64,000 bases of DNA from Anaeramoeba flamelloides (taxonomy: Eukaryota > Metamonada > Anaeramoebidae), in the NCBI GenBank assembly GCA_027625915.1, contig JANTQA010000032.1:4030001-4094000 (forward strand), in the 5' to 3' direction. The position numbers and the translations under genes are program-made. The notes under the pieces are model-generated. The model ran no database searches, was not told the DNA's origin, and worked only from the letters and a program-made list of their open reading frames with translations. Positions 1 to 12,390 of the stretch are shown here, in pieces (position 1 is the first letter of the stretch; each line of letters opens with the position of its first letter).

Positions 1-733
1 AAAAAATATTATACAAAATTTTCAATTTCAGTCTTTAAATAATAATAATTTTATCCAAAACCCTATTTTTTCAAAATCTGCTTTTTTAATAATTCAAAGA
101 ATTGCGCTAATTTAATCAAATAAGGGTCTCGCCACTTATACTTGATTTTTCTTCATACTCAAGGAGCGACTTACTCCCTAAAAATTGATAATGTGAAATT
201 TCCCTTCTTTTGTTTAAAAACAAAAAAATTCAAATAAAAAAAAAAAATTCAAAAAACAAAACAAAAAAAAAAAATCCAAATAATTAAAAAAAAAACATTC
301 ACAGAATATCAATCACAAAAATTCAAATAATACAAAAAAAAATTTCACAGAATATCAAACACAAAAATTCATTACAAAAAAACCAAAAAAATCAATCTTG
401 TCTTGTCTTAAATTTCCGGATAAGACTATTTGGATCAATTTTCAATTTATTTCAATTTTGTAGTAATTTTTATATTTTTTTAGAATCATGTTCGATTTGT
501 AAATTCATAAGATTCTATTCTTTCTTTTTTTCACTCAAATAATGTTTTCAAGTCTGAAAAACAACAATAGAAAAAAAGCTTTAGATCTAAATTTAATAAT
601 CAAAGATAACAAATAAAATTCTTAGGAATTTTTTTTTGAAGAAAAGAGTAAAAAGTAAAAAAAGGTTTTTGGTTGGTTTTTGACACTAAGCCCTGAAAGG
701 AGTTCGCTAATTATTGTGTTTTTATTATTTGAA
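1..733. other. AT-rich sequence, no gene supported
   Basis: This stretch is dominated by A-rich tracts (about 230-400) and poly-T. A somewhat GC-richer patch at about 120-190 reads open on both strands for fewer than 30 codons. Reading frames of that length are expected by chance at this base composition, so I do not call a gene. Confidence 0.5.
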
Positions 734-1162
734 ATGTCTTGGTTGACTTTAGTTCTCGCAATTTTTTTGTCTTTTGGTATGTATTACAATCGAATTTAAC
801 AAAATTCAAATTTTTATTTTTCTTTTGCTTTTCTTCGGACAACAAACTTTTTTATGAAAAGTAAAAAAGTTGATTTTATTGTTCTGAGTTTCTTCTCCTC
901 GAATTCATTTTAATTAATCAATTGTATTATTTTTTTTTATCCAATAAATAAAAAAGTAGAGCAATCTCGAGGAAAAAAAATGGAAAAAAAAAAAATAGAA
1001 TTCAAATTAGAGAATCTTCACTCTGGATACTTAAATAAGAAAAAAAGGAAGAGTCTAGATTTTGAAACAAGAGAAAAAAAAGATTCTAAAATTCAAAGAA
1101 CTAAAGAATATTTTTTTTTGAAAATTTCAATAAAATTAGGATCGGTCAAAAAATTGTGTTGA
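734..1162 (+). CDS. possible two-exon small protein with hydrophobic N-terminus
   Basis: This is a weak candidate. An ATG at 734 opens a 14-codon hydrophobic stretch (MSWLTLVLAIFLSF) that resembles a signal peptide or anchor and runs straight into a GTATGT donor at 777. An acceptor ending in TAG at 959 restores the frame (phase 1) into a Lys-rich stretch that ends with TGA at 1160-1162, giving about 81 aa. The intron would be 183 bp, which matches the confirmed introns of this window in length and in its GTATGT start. The downstream part is almost all Lys, Glu, Ile and Phe, as low-GC noncoding DNA also gives. No family is recognised. The splice phase and the signal-like first exon favour a gene; the base composition argues against one. 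Confidence 0.28.
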
Positions 1163-1339
1163 AAAAATTGAGAGGTTATTTCTTGACTTGTTTGGAAATG
1201 TCTTTTACGAAATAAAACACCAGATCAATTTGTTTTTTTCGAAAAATAGAAGGGAATTTTTGGATTCTATTTTTTTTTTTTTATTTAATAATTTTTGAAC
1301 TACTTTGTAAATTTACAAATATCTCTATTTCTTCACTTT

Positions 1340-1570
1340 GAAGTTAATTATATTTTTATAGTGTAGAATTGATTCAATTAAATTTAATTTAATATGTTGT
1401 TGTAGTATAAAGCTTATCTTTAACAAAGGACGGATTTTGTATTATCTCATGACAAAAAAATCATTTTAGATGAGAAAAAAATGAAAAAAAAAAATCTTGG
1501 CGATCTAAAAACGTGTTAAAGATCAATACTTACAAACTGAGACATTTGTTTTCAAAAAAAAAATCAAAAA
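1340..1570 (+). repeat. dispersed repeat, copy 1 of a pair (partner at 4290-4500)
   Basis: This segment contains, in order, a TTTAATTTAAT-type start, AACAAAG..AGG/GGA...TTTTGTA, GAAAAAAATGAAAAAAA, a CGA/GATCT block and GAGAC. The same blocks recur in the same order at 4290-4500 with many substitutions. It is an old direct duplication or interspersed element of about 200 bp. No terminal repeats or coding capacity are visible. Confidence 0.45.
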
Positions 1571-2574
1571 AAGGAGTAATGAATTAATTTTTTAAATTAC
1601 TCGTTGTAACTACTAAAGTTTTTTTTCGTATAAAGGTTTCTATAACCATTCAGGGTTCTTATTCTGATTCTTTTTACAAAAAAAAAAAATAAAATAATTT
1701 TATTTTTGATTCCAAATTTTATTTTTTTTAGAAACATAATAAAATACTGATTAATAGAAATCTAAAATAGTATTCCAGTTTATTTGTTTTTAATTTGATA
1801 TTAATTATTGATAAAAAAAAAATGTGAAATAAATTGTGATTTTTAAAAAATCATATTATCATTATTGTGTGGATAAAAAAAAAAAAAAAAAAGGGTATTG
1901 AGTGAGTGAGGGGTGTTCTTAAAAGATAGAATCACAAGTTTTTCAGAAAATTTAAATGTTATTTTTTCTTTAAATCCTCATTAAACCTTTGAAACTGATA
2001 TTATTTAAAGGTTATATTTTCTTTAAATTAATGTATATGATGGATGGGCGAGTCTAAAAGAAATGTAAGAAAATATCTTTATAATAATGAAAAAAATAAA
2101 AATTGTCCAAAAAACAAAAACAAAAATTAACTAGCTCAAAATCAAACAATAACAATAAAAAAAATAAATATTATATGGAATTATGAAAAAAAAAAATAAA
2201 AATCTAATACTAGTATTTAATTCTGGTATCTACAATCATAGCCACTGTATTTTTGGTTAATTTTCTTAGATTTCATTGGGGTCATAAAAGTTCGTTTTTG
2301 GTTGTTGTTGTATATGAATGGTCATTTCTTTCTTATTTCTGCTTCATTTTTTATCATTGAAAAAAATGTTTATCTTGAATTTTTTGCTTTAATTATTCTT
2401 TGCAAGTTAACCGGGTTGACTTTACTCGTTATCCTGATATAATTAATAAATAAATAAATTTTTTACATTGTGATCCTCTTTTTAAGAATCAGGAAATTCC
2501 CAGTAAAAAAATGAAATTGGATGTATTTTTTCCATTTAATTAATGAATGGGGGTGGTATTTAAAGAAAAGTTAA

Positions 2575-2765
2575 AACCGGTTTCAGTTTTAAGAGACAAA
2601 CTTACAACAAAATTTAAGGTAAAAAAAATTTTCAAATTAAGACACATTTTCTGGAATTTTTTTTTATATAAATTATATTATTAGAATTTGAATTTTGTGT
2701 ATTAATTTTAATGTTTTTATTGCCTTAAATTTCGTGAAATTTTTTGTATTAAAGGTGAATTGACG
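2575..2765. mobile_element. CAGT-type palindromic MITE, degenerate copy a
   Basis: This is the oldest-looking of four copies of one inverted-repeat element. The left arm contains TTTTAAGAGACAAACTT and AAATTTAAGG. The right arm contains the inverse (GCCTTAAATTTCGT, then TTAAAGGTGAA). The outermost bases of the CAGTCAGTTCC terminus seen in other copies are eroded. It has no coding capacity, so if it ever moved it did so with a transposase supplied elsewhere. Confidence 0.6.
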
Positions 2766-4289
2766 ATAAAAATTCTTCTTATCTTTGAAATGTTGTAAAA
2801 CGAAATTAATATTTTTATAAAGTTAATTTGTAAAATTATCTCTTGTTTATTATGGGTTTTGGGGATGATATTTATTTCTCTCTGTGATTATTTCCTTTTT
2901 TTGGATTTTTTTTATTTTTCAAAAATACTTTGAGATTTTTAAAAATAATGATAACTAATAAATTTAAAAAATGTATTTTATTTAAATGCAAGATTAAAAA
3001 AATGATTTATACTTAGATGAAAATAATACAGTATGGAAAATTAATTATTTTCGATATCTTAGCATAAAAATTCTTAGATTTTTTTCCGGATTGGTAATTT
3101 GGATTATTTTATTAAAAACCCCCTTTTTTATTTTGAAGAATTGATAGATCTAAAATTTTTTATTCTTATAATTCTCAAATTATTTTAACTAATAAAAATA
3201 TAGACAAAATTTTATAAAATTTAATTCAGTATTAAAGAATTTCCTATAAAATAGATACGGACTCATTTGAAAGTGTACCAAGATATTTTCAAAAGATATC
3301 TTATAAAATCAAAATTGGCCAGTGAAGTTTTTAAGTACAAATAAGAAGTTGTTACACTCAATATAAGATAATTCCATTTCAAATGTTAAATATTACAAAC
3401 AATAAGTACAAAACAAATGTAGGTAGAAAAACTAGTTGATAAATAAAAAAAAACGAAAAATTTATAATAAATATGGAAGAAAAAATGCGGGGTGGTGAAA
3501 ACATTCTACATAATATTTAATTGGAGATACATAATAAAACCCATAAATGAAAATTAAGATCAATTAATAAAAGAGAAAAATAAACAATTAATAACAAATA
3601 AAAAAGTTAAACCCAACAAAATTTGTTTACTTACTACTATTTATTAAAAAATGAATTGTATAAAAATTTCAAACCATTTTCAAAAAAAAAATTGTCTGAA
3701 AAGAACAGAGTTAAATTTTAATAATTTAATTCTGTAAAACTGATTTTTTATTAAGTTTCCTTAAGAATTTGGTTCTTGGATAATTTTTAATATTCTTCCC
3801 CTTTTGTTCTTTTACTTAATTTAAAAGAAGAAATAAATTTTTATAAGGGTGTATTTTTCATTTGATAATATCTTTTGAGATCTTGGTTTTATCTTTTCTT
3901 TGTACTAAATTCATTTATTGTATTTTTTATCTATACACGGGAATTACATTGAAACCTAAAAATATATTGTGAAATTGCAATTCTTTTGATTGTAAAAATA
4001 GAAATAACAAAATAAAAAATTTCTTAGGATCTCTATTAGCTCTAAAAATTCAATTTAAAAAATTTTTGGATTGAATTTATAATTTTCTTAAAATTCAAAT
4101 TAAAAATTAGTTTAAAAGAATTCTCAATTTCAAAAAATTCAATTCAAAAAAAAGAGGTTAAAAAAATTCTCAATTTTTAGACGTTCAAAATAATTAAAAA
4201 TAAAAATTACACTGTATTTAAATGATTTTATAATTTTATCTTTCCAGGCGGTTAAATTTCATCAATTTAAAATAAAATGATTTTTTTAA

Positions 4290-4500
4290 GTAAATAATCA
4301 ATTTAATTTGGTTTAATCTATTTTGTGGTTATTTTAAAACCTCTATTTTTAACAAAGCTAGGTTTTTGTAAGATTCTTGAGATAAAAATTACTCTTTTTA
4401 AAAATAGAAAAAAATGAAAAAAATATCTTCGAGATCTGAAAAGGATTAAAAGGCGAAACTTTGAGACTAACACAGTTATTTACAAAATAATATATTCTAA
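4290..4500 (+). repeat. dispersed repeat, copy 2 (partner at 1340-1570)
   Basis: This is the direct counterpart of the segment at 1340-1570. It shares AACAAAG, TTTTTGTAAGATTCTTGAGA versus TTTTGTATTATCTCATGA, and GAAAAAAATGAAAAAAA. It is heavily diverged and has no reading frame of note. Confidence 0.45.
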
Positions 4501-5319
4501 CTATTCAAATTGGGAAATTTAGTTTTGCTCTTTGGTACTTTAATCTAAAAATTCCATCGTTGTTGATTCTTGATTTTTGGAGATCAATTATGTAACCTTT
4601 GTTGATTAGTTTTTGATAGGGATTAGGTACTCATAAAAATACAAAATTTTTGTTAATTTTAATTTTAGAAAAAATTTTTTTCGGTGTGCAGATTCAGCCC
4701 ATAATCCCTTTTTTAATTTTTTATTAAAGTATTAAAAAATTTTGGACGTGACCAAATAAACTCATGGAATTTAGTTAAAAGGGGGCCTAAATCGTTCTTG
4801 TTCATTTGAATGGTAATAAAATATTGAGTTGGGTGATAAAAACAATAAAACATGAAAATCGTTGAAAAATATGATAATATAGTTTCACTAAGTCCATTTT
4901 CCTATGATTTTTTTTTTTTAAATAGATCGATCATTAAAATTGATTATATAATTGTAAAAATTAAATAAATTTCAAATTATGAGTTTATTGAAAGTTTTGA
5001 ATAGAGTGTTGTGGTTTTAGTCAATTGAAATTGTGTTTTTTAATTTTAAATTTAGATATAAATTTTTTTTTTTTAATATTATTTTTAATTAAGTGAGGTG
5101 ATCCAACAAAATGACCTCCTATTTTGCCTTAGGTTTTTTTTTTAATTTTTGCTTTGGTTACCAAATCAATGTAATTTCAAAAGAAAACAAAAAGTTAAAA
5201 AAAAACACCTTTAAGTTTTCCAGAATTTTAGATAATTGCTTAAAATCTTTTATTATTACTCTATCCATTTGAATTCTGGGAAATTTTTGTAAGGTTTTTT
5301 TTTTTGATTTCCCAAATTA

Positions 5320-5550
5320 TTAACATAGGCACTCTATGGCACTCTACAGTAACACTCCTTAAGTTTTTTTTAATTTCAGTAATAAACCGAAAATTCAAAA
5401 AAAAAATTCTTTCTATTTCAAAAATTAAAAAAAAAAATGTCAGGTTTTATAAGATTTATAAGAATTGAGTTAAATCTGAGATTTTGCTCAATTCTTAAAT
5501 TTAAAAAAAAAAACATAGGCGCTTTACAGTACTTAATGGAACTTAAGAAT
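5320..5550. repeat. hairpin-cluster repeat, instance 1
   Basis: Two adjacent imperfect palindromes lie between copies of a CATAGGC(A/G)CT...TACAGTA spacer. The second (about 5459-5505) has a perfect 10-bp stem, AAGAATTGAG pairing with CTCAATTCTT, around an AAATC/GATTT inner stem. The first (about 5362-5432) pairs a TTTTTTTAATTT arm with an AAATTAAAAAAA arm. The same hairpin types recur at about 22.1, 40.8, 47.7 and 57.2 kb. Confidence 0.55.
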
Positions 5551-6128
5551 ACTATTTGTTACTTCCTGAAACTCTAAACTTATATTTAGACTTTATTTGG
5601 TTTAATTATAATCCATGGAAGGTTATAGTTCATAAGATAACTTTTCGTTAAAAAAATAAAATAAAAAATTTAATTTGAAACCAAAAAAAAAAAGAATAAA
5701 ATTTTAGATTATTGGTTCTTGTGAAAATCCACAGAAGACCAATCTTTGACAATATAATATTATAATTACAGGAAAATATTCCTTAGGGGTGTTAACTTTA
5801 AAGAGAATAAACCTCATAATCTAGAATTCTTGGTTCTTTTTGTAACACTTTCTTTGTTTAAACATTTTTTTGAAAAAAGCAACTTTAACCATAAATAATA
5901 CCCGTATAATAAAAAGGTAAAGTTCCTATTAAACAAGTTTTCCAATTATATTTTTATCACAAAAGTTCAAGAAGGAATTTATAAATTCTTAAAATTTTCA
6001 ATTTCAATTGATTTCCGTAAGGATCTTTCAGTGTTTTTCGACGGGTAATTCGAAAAATAGTTTGAGAACTTTCAAATTAAATCAATTATTATTAATTGGA
6101 AAATTTCAGCCTAAAAAAATTTGTATTA

Positions 6129-6604
6129 CAGTGGTATAAAATACCCGTGTTTTTTATTTTAATTTATTACTAAAATTAAACTGATGAAAAAAATATTGAA
6201 TGACTCTAGATATTAAAGAAACAAATGAATGGGGTGGAAGCAGTATATAAACATGAAATAGTGTACTTTATTTCAATTTTAAAAAAGGATTATGAAGATA
6301 TGAAAAGATTAAAATGTAATTTTTTGACAAAATAATGAGAAAAATTTCATTTTTTGAATTTTTATAAAAAAATCCTTTTTATCTCAGAAATTTTGTAAAT
6401 ATGACAAAATTTTTGAAACAAAAGCATTTAATATTATTGAGTCATTTTGATTAATAAAAGATCTAACCTCTAAATTCAATTTAAATCCGAACCAAGAATA
6501 TGTGTGTGTCTTCCTATCTTCAAATACCCAATTCTGAAAAAAATACACAAGTTAAATTTCAGTAATGGGTTAAAGGTTGTCAACACGGGTTATTTATACC
6601 ACTA
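6129..6604. mobile_element. 476-bp inverted-repeat element with TA flanks
   Basis: The left end reads CAGTGGTATAAAATACCCG and the right end is its near-perfect inverse, CGGGTTATTTATACCACTA; the matching arms are about 23-25 bp. A TA dinucleotide lies immediately outside each end, as expected of a Tc1/mariner-type target duplication. The interior has no reading frame longer than chance and no similarity to the CAGTCAGTTCC family. I infer a nonautonomous DNA transposon (MITE). Confidence 0.62.
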
Positions 6605-7001
6605 TAGCTTTGAGTTATATTTTTAAACAAAGTTTTTCACTTGAAAATTAAAGAAAGGTGGGCTTGTAGACAAATAACTTTGGGGAACAGGAAAATACAA
6701 AAACAAAGTATTACACATAAATTCAAATAATCTACTGATTCATCCTTTCATACTCTTTATGGGTCAGTGGTAATTTTAACAAAGAACTAAATAAGCTATG
6801 GATAAATTCAAATCAATATCTAAAAATTTATGATTCATTTTACATTTTACAAATTTTGAAACAGGAGCTTTGAATAAAGTAATCTATTGTTTTAAATGTG
6901 AAGTAACTTTGGGAAAAAGGTTTGGTTTAAAAATATTCTTTCTCTTGAGATGATTTATAACTGGAGTAAATAGATTACAGATATGGAAATGGAAATAAAA
7001 T

Positions 7002-7277
7002 TTTTATTACTATTATTTTCGAATTAAAAAAATAAAATTTTTACTTTTATTTCCAAATATTATTCTAGTTCAACAGCTGAAAGAAAACCCAAAGATCTTT
7101 ACAACATCGTTTAGAAATGATATTTTTAGACAATGAATTGAACTTCCATCTTGAAGGACAAGATAACTTTTTTTACTCTAGTAATTTGATTTAACAGTAA
7201 TAAATAATATTCATTTTGGAAATTAAAATAAAAATTTTCATTTATTAATTCGAAAATAACAGTAATAAATATGTATT
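7002..7277. mobile_element. inverted-repeat element ending ATTACTRTTATTTTCGAATT
   Basis: The left end (ATTACTATTATTTTCGAATTA) is inverted at the right end (TAATTCGAAAATAACAGTAAT), about 275 bp apart. The left-internal part (TTCCAAATATTATTC...AGAAATGATATTTTTAGACA) is repeated at 12187-12330. An 89-codon open frame overlaps on the minus strand (7126-7395), but its composition is that of noncoding AT-rich DNA and I do not call it. It is probably another small nonautonomous DNA element. Confidence 0.5.
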
Positions 7278-9334
7278 TATCATTATTCTTTTTTTCAAAT
7301 AATTCACACAACAATTTTTTTCCATTTAACTCGGTCAATAATGTGTTTAAAAACATTAAATAAATATGATCAGTTAATATTTTTGATGAATCCAACTTCC
7401 ATTTATATAAGAAAGAATTTTACTTATATTCACTGATTTGAGAAAATTTCATTCCGATTCGATAATATAACAATATATTCATAAAAACAAAATGTTTTCC
7501 AGTTTTTAACAGTTCTTCTCAAAGAAAAATCTTTTGATACAACAATGATTTTTTAATTGATTATTTTGATCTTTATATAACATTATCTCTATTTTCATTT
7601 TTTTAAACAAAGATGTTTTATGGTTTATAATTGTTTTAATAAGCCAGTTTCCTTGATATTAATTCTACAACCTTTAAGAATCTTTTTTTTTTTTTAGTTC
7701 GAAAAGTAAAATAAAAAATAATACAGATTGTTTATTTACTCAGAAATTGGTTCAAATGTGTTTCTTATTATTTCTTGTTTTTTCGAATTTCAATTTAAAG
7801 TAACCAAATAAAAAAATTTTTTTTGACAATTGTGTAATATAAATAATGGGGAATTTTAGTTTTTCAAATGATATTTTTATTTTTATTTTATTTTTGATAC
7901 AACTTACTCTGTAAAAATTTGTTTATACAGTTTCTTTTTTTAAAAAGTTCTTCTATTCTTGTTTGTTGTAGAAGACCACTTAGTTTTCTTTTCAAAGAAT
8001 ATGTATAATTAACAAATTTAACAATTTGGTATTAGAACAATATTGCAATTTGAATTCTAAATGTTACAAAATTTTCACATCATTTTCCATTTTGCTTTTT
8101 GTAAGAAGAATTCCTCAAAAAATTATTGGATTTTTGGATTTTTTTTTTTGTTTTATCCCTTTTTTCTCTGGTTTATATACTTTGTTGAAATAAAAATCAC
8201 AAATGTGAGACAGTCTCTGGAAGAATTGTAAAAGCAGACTGAGATGAAACTATATCCTATTTAAATTTCATATACCGGTAATGAATTTAATTATGATTTG
8301 TTTTCAAATTATCTGTCTTTTAAAATGTGTCTTATCAAACAAGACTATTTTCTCATTTTCATACTCCAGAATTTGTGTGAGTAAAAAAAAACAGATATTT
8401 CTTATTGGAAAGCGAATTTGCTTTGATAAGAAAATAACAAATTACTTCAAACTAAAAAAAAGACGTATTTGGCACTAATTAATTAAACAAGTACTGATAT
8501 CAAACCCTTTCAAAAGAAGTCAGAGTAAAACTGTTCTTCTTTAAAGCAAATTCAGATGTTACTGTTGATATTGGAAATTAATGAAGATCTAAAAATATAA
8601 ATTTAGAAAAATGTAGGTCAAAGTGACAAAAACAAATAGTTTTTACCAAATAAGAATTTTATCATTTAAAAATCTAAAAAATCAAGAGTGCTTTTTCAGA
8701 CAATTTTAAGAAAAAAATACTATTTTATTTTTGTAATTTTTTGGAAATACAGTTAAATTTAAAATCAAAAAAATTGAATTTCCCCAAAAGTCAATAAACG
8801 AAGAGTATTATCAACCAAAAAAAAAAAAAAAAAAACAAAAAACTAATTCCGTAAAGATCTTGGCTTTTTTTGAACAAAAAAAATATTTAAAAACAGGATT
8901 GAAAATTATCTTGTTTTTCAAGTGAAAATGACTTGAAAGAGAAAATTATAAAACCATTGGATTAAATGTTCAATACCATTTTTAAATTGTAAGTCATAAT
9001 AAAACCTCAGAGTAAATTCAATAAAGAGAAAAAATTAATTAACTTTAAAGAAATATATATTATATTATTATCAAAATGAATCAGCAAAAACAATTTTAAT
9101 CTCTTTTTTTGAAAGTCTAAATTTTAACAAACGGTTTTGGAGATCATAAAAATAATCAAAATTTTGGACAAATTTTGAAAACTTTAAAATAATTAAAATC
9201 ATTTCTCAAAATCTAGGCATAAAGACGGATGAAAATTTTCGAAAAATCTAATTTATTGTGATTTTGGATCCGGTTCCTCATAATATGATTTTTTTTGATT
9301 AACTCTCCAACTGTCATTTTCCAATTAGGAAAGA

Positions 9335-9450
9335 AAAAAAGATTTACATTCAATTTCTCAACTTTTTAATCCCCAAACGGTAACAACAATCCCAAGACCC
9401 TCCCAACAAATCTTGTGTTTACTCTCCCTTTTTATTTGAATCATTTTGTA
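9335..9450. other. GC-richer patch of unknown nature
   Basis: The run from AATCCCCAAACGG through CCCAAGACCCTCCC to CTCTCCC is clearly richer in C than its surroundings. On the + strand it can be read open for about 37 codons to a TGA, and parts are also open on the minus strand. It lies about 320 bp beyond the 3' end of the minus-strand orphan gene. It could be a terminal exon of a small gene, a gene fossil, or a conserved noncoding site. Confidence 0.25.
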
Positions 9451-9769
9451 TTTTCCAAATTTAATTGATCTTACGTTCCCTTTTTTTTTTTGATCGTTTT
9501 TATTTTTCCCAATTAAAACACTTTTTATTTATTTAGTTTAAGACTTGTTTCAGAAGATATTCATGTAATCAACCTATAACTGGTTTTCCAACTTTTTGAT
9601 GACAAACCCAAATGCAATCACATCATAACTATTTTTTGTATAATTGAAGTGTTTTTGAAAGAGTTAAAATTGTATTTTGAAGAATTTCCTCGGATTCAGT
9701 ACCAAAGAGACTAAAATTGATCACAGCGAATTTTAAAAGTGAACTTTATTGAACTTGATGAATTGTTGT

Positions 9770-10843
9770 TCAAAAAACAGAGTCTTTTTGCTTTTTCTTT
9801 AAAATGTAATTTTTTTTTTTTAAATGTATTAAGGTGAAAACCAATTCCTGTTGTAATTCCTTCAAACTTTTTCTAGAATTTTGAAAGACAATATTTTGGC
9901 TTTTTTTGAGTTTAGTTTGGTAAATTTCCATCAAGTTTGTGTCTGTTTGTGGATTTTTCAGATGATTCGGGATGTTGAATTGAAAATTGCAATCTTTTTT
10001 GAAGCAAATCAAAGAATTTGCAAAATTTGAAGGGTGTTTTCTTTTTCGAAATGTTTTGTTGTGGAAACTGGGAAAGGTAGAGATTGTCTTTGTCTTGGAA
10101 ACCAAATAATTGTCCAACCGAGGAAAGATAATTTTTTTTTTTTTTTTGATTGGATTTTTTCTCGTTTGGGTTGGTGGTACCTGAGAATCAATTTTCGGTG
10201 TAAAGCACATTTTTAATCGGTTAAAGCCTGTTTGGTTAAATAAGTTAAACCTTACGTTAAAGAAAAAGATAAGTCCCCGTTCAATCATCCGCGGTGAGCC
10301 TTTGTACTTGATTCCCATTTTGTCGATGCTACTTTTCAAAATAATTATTTTCTTGGGTGGCTCAGAGATGTTTTCAATCGTGTTGGTATCAAGCCCTTGG
10401 ATTAGTTCCTTGGAAGAGATCAGTTTTTGTATTAAATAATTTGAGATCGAATCGATTCTGTTTTTAATTTCTGGCTTGTTGCACAGGTCCAATAAGTTTG
10501 TATTTGCAAAATTTTGAGGTTCGATTGAATACAATACCCAATCTGACTGGGTGTAATTCTGTTGAACATGCGGACACAAATTGAATTTTGTCAAAAAATA
10601 ACAATCAATTTCGCTTTTTGTGATTGGAAAGAATGGATCTGATAATAACGATTTGTGAATTTGGACTCTTTTTGGACAATTCGGCTGTGACAATTGTTCT
10701 ATCGTGATACCTGAAATTGATCCATCATTTAAATTTATTAATTCCTCGAGCCGAGTATGGTTTTTTGTTTTCTTCCTTGATTTTGCATTATTATTCTGTT
10801 GATTATTTGGATCAAGTACCTTGTTTTTGGATTCCCTGTTCAT
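9770..10843 (-). CDS. orphan Asn/Lys-rich protein, 357 aa
   Basis: This is a long intronless reading frame whose GC content and codon use exceed the flanks. The frame is open upstream to 10984, but its first 47 codons are a noncoding-like Phe/Ile/Leu stretch. I therefore place the start at the internal ATG (10841-10843, MNRESKNKVL), where the composition changes. It ends with TGA. Features are a polar N-terminus (residues 10-30, Asn/Lys), a short Cys/His-containing middle (NLCPHVQQ near residue 90), a stretch KYKGSPRMIERG near the centre followed by a hydrophobic run, a basic run KNPIKKKKK at about two thirds, and a Lys-rich C-terminus. There is no signal peptide or clear membrane segment. 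I recognise no domain. Length and composition support a real, lineage-restricted gene. Confidence 0.62.
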   Translation of the reverse strand: MNRESKNKVLDPNNQQNNNAKSRKKTKNHTRLEELINLNDGSISGITIEQLSQPNCPKRVQIHKSLLSDPFFPITKSEIDCYFLTKFNLCPHVQQNYTQSDWVLYSIEPQNFANTNLLDLCNKPEIKNRIDSISNYLIQKLISSKELIQGLDTNTIENISEPPKKIIILKSSIDKMGIKYKGSPRMIERGLIFFFNVRFNLFNQTGFNRLKMCFTPKIDSQVPPTQTRKNPIKKKKKIIFPRLDNYLVSKTKTISTFPSFHNKTFRKRKHPSNFANSLICFKKDCNFQFNIPNHLKNPQTDTNLMEIYQTKLKKSQNIVFQNSRKSLKELQQELVFTLIHLKKKNYILKKKQKDSVF

Positions 10844-10984
10844 TATTCCAATTTGTGTGTTCTTTGTTATTCTTGTAATAAATCGTGTGTTTGGGATTTT
10901 TATTCTGTTTTTTTGATTTTTCAAAAAAATCCAAAAATAAATGCGAAATAAGAGAAAGGAAACCAAAAAAATATGAAATTTCAC

Positions 10985-12186
10985 AAATTATTTTCTGCCC
11001 TGTTTCAAAAATTCTGTGTTCACAAAGAATTGTTTCTTTTTTGATCGTAAAGTAACTTTGTCATAAAATTAAAATTTTTTTTTTTTTTATTTAATTTCAA
11101 GTAGAACTTTGATGACTTTAGTTCTTGACTAAGAATAACAATCAAACAAAATTCCGAGATTATGAATCTTTATAGTTTGAAAATTCTTAATTTTTTCAAA
11201 TTTTATTAAATAATATTTTCAAATCAAAATTATGTTAAAAACGAAAATTTTTTTAAAAAAATAGTATTTGAAATTTTAAGAAGAAAACAAGTGAAATACA
11301 CACACTTTCGGTATCCATATATTTTTTCTTAAAATAAAATATTTGTTGTCAAAATTTAGGTAATTTTGTAAAAATGTCCTATTTGAAACGAAAAATCAAA
11401 ATAAAGAAAGAGTACTGAAAAAAAACTTCAGTGTGTGACACTACTGGCAATATAATTTGATTTCTCATCAAACCAATAATATTTTTTTGGTGTGTTGAGG
11501 ATATTTAAAAAAATTATTTTTAATAGGTTTGTAGTTGTCAACTTTTCACCGATTTGACAATTCACTCAAAATATCCAAAACAAACAACTCACGGAAAGGT
11601 CTAATTAATAATACAAAAAAAAAAACACATTTTTTTAGAAGTCTCCAAACAAAATTAAAGTTTTTTTTTTTTTTTATTAAATGTCATTTTTTGCAGGTGG
11701 AAATAAATTCCCAACTAAATTCTTAAAAAATAATCATATTTTTTATTCAAAAGTTAGGGGGATTAAAAGTGTTAAATAGTAAAATTAGCCCGATTCATAT
11801 CTCAAAGTTTGAGAGTTTATACTACAATTTATTACGTTCTGGTTTCTCATTTTTTTAAAAGAGATTTTTATGTAAATAAATATCGATATAAAATCAAAAA
11901 AAAAAGATTAGTTTAAATTTTGAAAAAAGGATTTCATTTTAACTTTAGATTAATTTTAGAAGAGGAATAGTTCTAAATTTGATAATTAAAAGAAAATGTG
12001 TAAAATAAGTAAATATTAGAATTATTTTTTTGAAAGGAAATATTTATAAGATTTATAAACATTTGAAAAAAAAAAAAAAAAAGATATTGGATAAAAAAAT
12101 TGGAGATGGTAAGTTTAAAAAAGCGAGGGTAATACAAAAAACTTTTTTCGGGTTTTTATTGTTGAATAAGTAAGGAATTGTTTTTT
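10985..12186. other. gene-free AT-rich stretch
   Basis: This stretch holds mostly poly-A and poly-T tracts and short open frames of fewer than 65 codons with noncoding composition. I see no repeat with a clear partner and no RNA gene. Confidence 0.5.
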
Positions 12187-12390
12187 TTTTATACTGTTAT
12201 TTTCCAATTAAAAAAAAAGATAATTTTTTACTTCAGGTTCCAAATATTATTCAAGATTATTAGCTGAAACAAACACCCAAATATCATTAGAAAATCAATT
12301 AGAAATGATATTTTTAGACATTATATTAATCTTTCTTATTGAACTTTGAGATAAATTTATAATTATGAGAATTGGGTTTTTACAGTATTG
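12187..12390. repeat. diverged relative of the element at 7002-7277
   Basis: It starts with ACTGTTATTTTCCAATTA and shares TTCCAAATATTATTC, an AGCTGAAA block and AGAAATGATATTTTTAGACA, in order, with 7002-7150. A TTTTTACAGTAT at about 12378-12389 may be the opposite end. Loose single copies of the same end (ACTGTCATTTTCCAATT) occur near 9311 and 12850. Confidence 0.42.

Noticed and set aside
7126-7395. 89-codon minus-strand frame
   Set aside because: It overlaps the end of a repeat element and has noncoding composition. A frame of this length is expected about once by chance in the window.
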